Assembly (NCBI GenBank): GCA_021802745.1
Contig: JAJZRK010000146.1
Location: 1-7,792 of the forward strand
DNA: 7,792 nucleotides
Origin: a bacterium
Lineage (GTDB): Bacteria; Gemmatimonadota; Gemmatimonadetes; Gemmatimonadales; Gemmatimonadaceae
Direction: 5' to 3'
Shown: positions 5,875 through 7,792 of the stretch, piece by piece
Layout of the letters: the number at the start of each line of letters is the position of its first letter
Numbering within the stretch: position 1 is the stretch's first letter
Position numbers and translations under genes: made by a program
The notes under the pieces: model-generated
Databases searched by the model: none
Seen by the model: only the letters and a program-made list of their open reading frames with translations
Told to the model about the DNA's origin: nothing

Positions 5875-6392
5875 TGACGGATTGGACGAAGGCGATGAGC
5901 GAAGCGATGATCACGCTCGAAGGGGACTCCCATGTGAGTGCAGGCGCGGTCTACCCACTCGCGGCAAGCCCTGTCGCCGCTTCGGTGGCCTCCACCGTGA
6001 AGGCGCCGGCTCCTGTGCCAGCGGACGGGACGAAAGCGGTCGTGTTTTCACGCTATGTGCAGTTCAAACGCCGGAAGCTGCGACTCTCCGTCGAAGGCCT
6101 CGCGGCGGCGACGGGCATATCGGTCGAAGACCTGTTTGGCATTGAAGAAGCATTCCCTGACGCCATCGAACCGCGAGTGGTTGTGCATCTCGCGCGGTAT
6201 TTCGGTAACGTGCCACAACAAATGCTGGAGCTTGCGGGACTCGCGACGCCACGCGACCCACACCTGTGGCAGGCGGCGCTCAAATTTGCGGCGAATGCAG
6301 AACCGTCCGCGGAACTGACGGAAACCGAGGACCGTGCCTTTGCGCAATTCGTGGCCGATTTAGCCCGACAATCTGACCCACCGACGCGATGA
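5871..6392 (+). CDS. XRE-like helix-turn-helix regulator, probable peptidase-controlled repressor
   Basis: A 173-residue protein. Residues 1-55 are Ala/Pro/Val-rich and probably unstructured. A five-helix HTH of the Cro/C1 type follows at about 57-123: FSRYVQFKRRKLRLSVEGLA, then AAATGISVEDLFGIEEA and VVVHLARYFGNVPQQMLELAGL. The C-terminal part, HLWQAALKFAANAE followed by LTETEDRAFAQFVADL, is a helical tail like those of repressors cut by ImmA/IrrE peptidases. GGAGG at 5861-5865 lies 5 nt before the ATG at 5871; the ATG at 5874 is an alternative. It overlaps the GNAT stop and, by ATGA, the following peptidase gene, so the two products are made together. Likely role: DNA-binding repressor inactivated by the peptidase on a stress signal. 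The HTH is clear from pattern; the repressor role is inferred from the gene pair. Confidence 0.8.
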   Translation: MMTDWTKAMSEAMITLEGDSHVSAGAVYPLAASPVAASVASTVKAPAPVPADGTKAVVFSRYVQFKRRKLRLSVEGLAAATGISVEDLFGIEEAFPDAIEPRVVVHLARYFGNVPQQMLELAGLATPRDPHLWQAALKFAANAEPSAELTETEDRAFAQFVADLARQSDPPTR

Positions 6393-7348
6393 CGGCGCCG
6401 TTGGCGGTGACCGTGCGGGCCGGGACGCGACACGTCATCGATCGTCACGTCGAAAAGGTCCTGCGGGGGCTCGGGAATCCTGAGCCCCCGCTCGATTTGA
6501 CCGTGGTTCGAGATCTCCTGTCGCTGGATCGCGCCTTCTATTCGTCAACCGACGACAGCGCGATCCAAGAGACGATCCACCGCGTGCGTGTCGCGGGGAA
6601 ACAGGTGTTGCGCCGGCCGGCCCTCCTGCTCGATGTGATTCGAAAGCTCGATTTGCGCGGACTGTACCTGCCCGACCGGAAGCGGATTCTATTGGATCAG
6701 GACATTCCACTGCTCAAGCAGCGATGGACAGAGGCACACGAGATCGGGCATAGCATTCTCGACTGGCACGATGACGCGCTACGCGGAGATAACGACATCT
6801 CACTGACGGCGAGTTGTCGCGTCACGGTCGAGGCTGAGGCAAACTTCGCCGCCGGCCGGTTGCTCTTCCTAGGCCGCGTCTTTGATCAGGAGATCCGCGA
6901 CTGCGCGCCGTCGATGGCCGCAGTGCGGTCGCTGGCGACGCGCTACGGCAATACGATCACGTCGACGCTGTGGCGATTCGTCGAACACGCCCCGCCGAAC
7001 GCTCGACTCGTCGGTCTCGTGAGCCGTCTTCCGCGCGAGGGACGCGCGCCAGGAAGCGTGGCTCCCGCGGAGGCGGTCCGGCATGTCATCCACTCGACGG
7101 GCTTCATTGCGCAGTTCGGACTGCTCGATGGTGCCGTGTTTTGGCCCATCCTGCAGGGTTATTGCGCGGATCGTCGCGGTGGCCATCTGGGCGTTGGCTC
7201 CGCGACGCTGATTGATCTCGCCGGGCGCTCGCAGACGGTTGTCTTCGAGACCTTCTCGAACAACTACGACGCGCTCACCATCGGCGTGTGCAGCGGACCA
7301 GCGCCGATTGTAATTCCGATCGGTTCGAGGAGTGCACGCGGACGCTAG
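6389..7348 (+). CDS. ImmA/IrrE family (M78) zinc metallopeptidase
   Basis: A 319-residue protein with the M78 signature. HEIGH at 117-121 is the zinc-binding HExxH, preceded by RKRILLDQDIPLLKQRWTEA (97-116), which is typical of the strand and helix before the motif. VEAEANFAAGRLLFLG (147-162) is the ExEAN-x-FA segment that gives the third metal ligand (Glu148 or Glu150). The C-terminal 120 residues form a separate, partly beta-rich region that I do not recognise and may be a sensor. Known relatives cleave XRE repressors: ImmA cuts ImmR in ICEBs1, IrrE (PprI) cuts DdrO in Deinococcus, CapP cuts CapH in CBASS. The start overlaps the stop of the XRE gene by ATGA, the arrangement expected for such a pair. 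Likely activated by DNA damage or infection, which is inference. Last gene of the plus operon. Confidence 0.9.
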   Translation: MTAPLAVTVRAGTRHVIDRHVEKVLRGLGNPEPPLDLTVVRDLLSLDRAFYSSTDDSAIQETIHRVRVAGKQVLRRPALLLDVIRKLDLRGLYLPDRKRILLDQDIPLLKQRWTEAHEIGHSILDWHDDALRGDNDISLTASCRVTVEAEANFAAGRLLFLGRVFDQEIRDCAPSMAAVRSLATRYGNTITSTLWRFVEHAPPNARLVGLVSRLPREGRAPGSVAPAEAVRHVIHSTGFIAQFGLLDGAVFWPILQGYCADRRGGHLGVGSATLIDLAGRSQTVVFETFSNNYDALTIGVCSGPAPIVIPIGSRSARGR

Positions 7349-7369
7349 CGATCACCGTGCGCATCGCTA
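7346..7369. terminator. Short inverted repeat at the end of the peptidase gene
   Basis: TAGCGAT (7346-7352, containing the stop codon) and ATCGCTA (7363-7369) can pair as a 7-bp stem with a 10-nt loop. No run of T follows, so if it acts as a terminator it is not of the classic intrinsic kind. Confidence 0.3.
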
Positions 7370-7402
7370 CATGTCCGGTGTGCTCTCGTGTTATTCATCG
7401 TC

Positions 7403-7591
7403 TTACCGACCGGTCCGTCTGCCCTGCGAAGCGCAGGCAAGACGGATCCTGCCGCGTGTCGCGCGCCACGTGCGCTGCCCGTAACGCGCCAACCGAAGAG
7501 CTCGGTCCTCGCTCCGACGACCTGCGTCGCGTGGCAGGACGTCCTGCGTTTCCTTGTTATCAGATGGTGCCTGGCGCGTTTCCATGGTCAC
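7403..7591 (-). CDS. Small hypothetical protein coupled to the right-edge gene
   Basis: A 62-codon frame begins with GTG at 7591, overlapping the TGA of the right-edge partial gene in a GTGA arrangement, with GAGGTGA a few bases upstream as a good Shine-Dalgarno. An ATG two codons later (7585) is an alternative start. The first part, METRQAPSDNKETQDV, is polar and acidic, and the rest is Arg-rich. No known motif is visible. The last codons fall inside a strong hairpin at 7415-7445. The coupling and ribosome site are the main support; the Arg-rich second half is typical of chance frames in GC-rich DNA, so I hold this as possible only. Confidence 0.4.
   Translation of the reverse strand: MTMETRQAPSDNKETQDVLPRDAGRRSEDRALRLARYGQRTWRATRGRIRLACASQGRRTGR
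7415..7445. terminator. Strong hairpin, candidate bidirectional terminator between convergent operons
   Basis: CCGTCT (7415-7420) pairs with AGACGG (7440-7445). Inside, after a two-base mismatch on each side, CCTGCG pairs with CGCAGG around an AAG loop. There is no T-tract on either strand. It lies between the plus operon and the minus-strand genes entering from the right, where a two-way terminator would be expected. It could also be a structure in the small gene's message. Confidence 0.4.
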
Positions 7592-7792
7592 CGCTCACCT
7601 CTTTGCTCTGTCCCCCGCCTCGTGGCCGCCGTAGCGCTCTGCTCCCCCATGCTCGCCCGCACCGTGTTCCGCGCCTCCCTCGCTCGCCCGAGAAGCTCTC
7701 GGTTTTCGCGGTCTCTATAGACGCGATCACGTGTCTCGCGGCTGTTCGCCCCGATCTTCTGGAGAAGCAGATCATCGTCGTAATGCAGGGCT
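7588..7792 (-). CDS. C-terminal fragment of an unrecognised charged protein (5' end outside window)
   Basis: The minus frame beginning one base in from the right edge is open for 67 codons to a TGA at 7588-7590 and has no start codon, so the gene enters from the right. It begins ALHYDDDLLLQKIGANSRE, continues RDRVYRDRENRELLGRAREA (residues 21-40), and ends in a low-complexity tail, TAATRRGTEQRGER. The charge pattern with spaced leucines suggests one long helix, possibly coiled-coil. The frame is far more protein-like than the other five here and is followed by a coupled GTG start. I do not recognise the family; a mobile-element protein would fit the context but nothing proves it. Confidence 0.6.
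   Translation of the reverse strand, partial: ALHYDDDLLLQKIGANSRETRDRVYRDRENRELLGRAREARNTVRASMGEQSATAATRRGTEQRGER

Noticed and set aside
7411..7445. The hairpin as an integron attC site
   Set aside because: No matching GTTRRRY and RYYYAAC core pair flanks it, and there is no integron integrase in the window.
7388..7720. A 110-codon plus-strand open frame after the peptidase gene
   Set aside because: It has no ribosome site, its composition is dominated by Arg, Ser, Leu and Pro, and it runs opposite two better-supported minus-strand frames and through the hairpin.

Overview
The window is GC-rich, strongly codon-biased bacterial DNA. Genes are packed tightly, several with 4-nt stop/start overlaps, and there are no rRNA, tRNA or CRISPR features. 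The truncated left-edge gene ends in a FIMAH-like tail, a domain I associate with secreted proteins of high-GC environmental bacteria such as Gemmatimonadota or Acidobacteriota. That taxonomic guess is weak. The content looks like an accessory or defence-island segment rather than core genome.

Layout, left to right. Positions 1-207 (+) are the C-terminal end of a FIMAH-like protein. About 208-688 holds no intact gene, only broken coding-like fragments. 689-1435 (-) encodes a DUF5131 (phage Gp37/Gp68-type) three-cysteine protein. 1436-1985 is another decayed stretch. From 4903 down to 1986 (-) lies the centrepiece: a four-gene ubiquitin-like conjugation operon in the order tandem ubiquitin-like protein, E2-like protein, JAB/JAMM isopeptidase, E1-like adenylyltransferase. 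This is the composition and order of the BIL (bilABCD) anti-phage systems. 4904-5044 is an AT-rich divergent control region with a TTGACA on each strand forming an 8-bp inverted repeat. 5045-7348 (+) is a tightly coupled four-gene operon: ribbon-helix-helix protein, GNAT acetyltransferase, XRE-like HTH protein and ImmA/IrrE (M78) metallopeptidase. At the right edge two small minus-strand reading frames enter: the C-terminus of an unrecognised charged protein and a coupled 62-codon frame.

Proposed logic (inference). The minus-strand operon is a modifier pathway. The E1 adenylates the tandem ubiquitin-like protein, passes it through its only cysteine (Cys387) to the E2-like protein, and the JAB protein removes it from targets. 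The plus-strand operon supplies two regulatory pairs. The RHH protein is a likely DNA-binding autoregulator paired with a GNAT enzyme. The XRE/ImmA-IrrE pair resembles protease-controlled repressor switches (ImmR/ImmA, DdrO/IrrE, CapH/CapP of CBASS). Both operons start from the same short promoter region, so the peptidase/repressor pair could sense damage or infection and release the conjugation operon.

Two details deserve attention. The E2-like protein lacks a cysteine where I expect the catalytic one and has Phe125 there. The ubiquitin-like protein already ends in a glycine and contains a single lysine.
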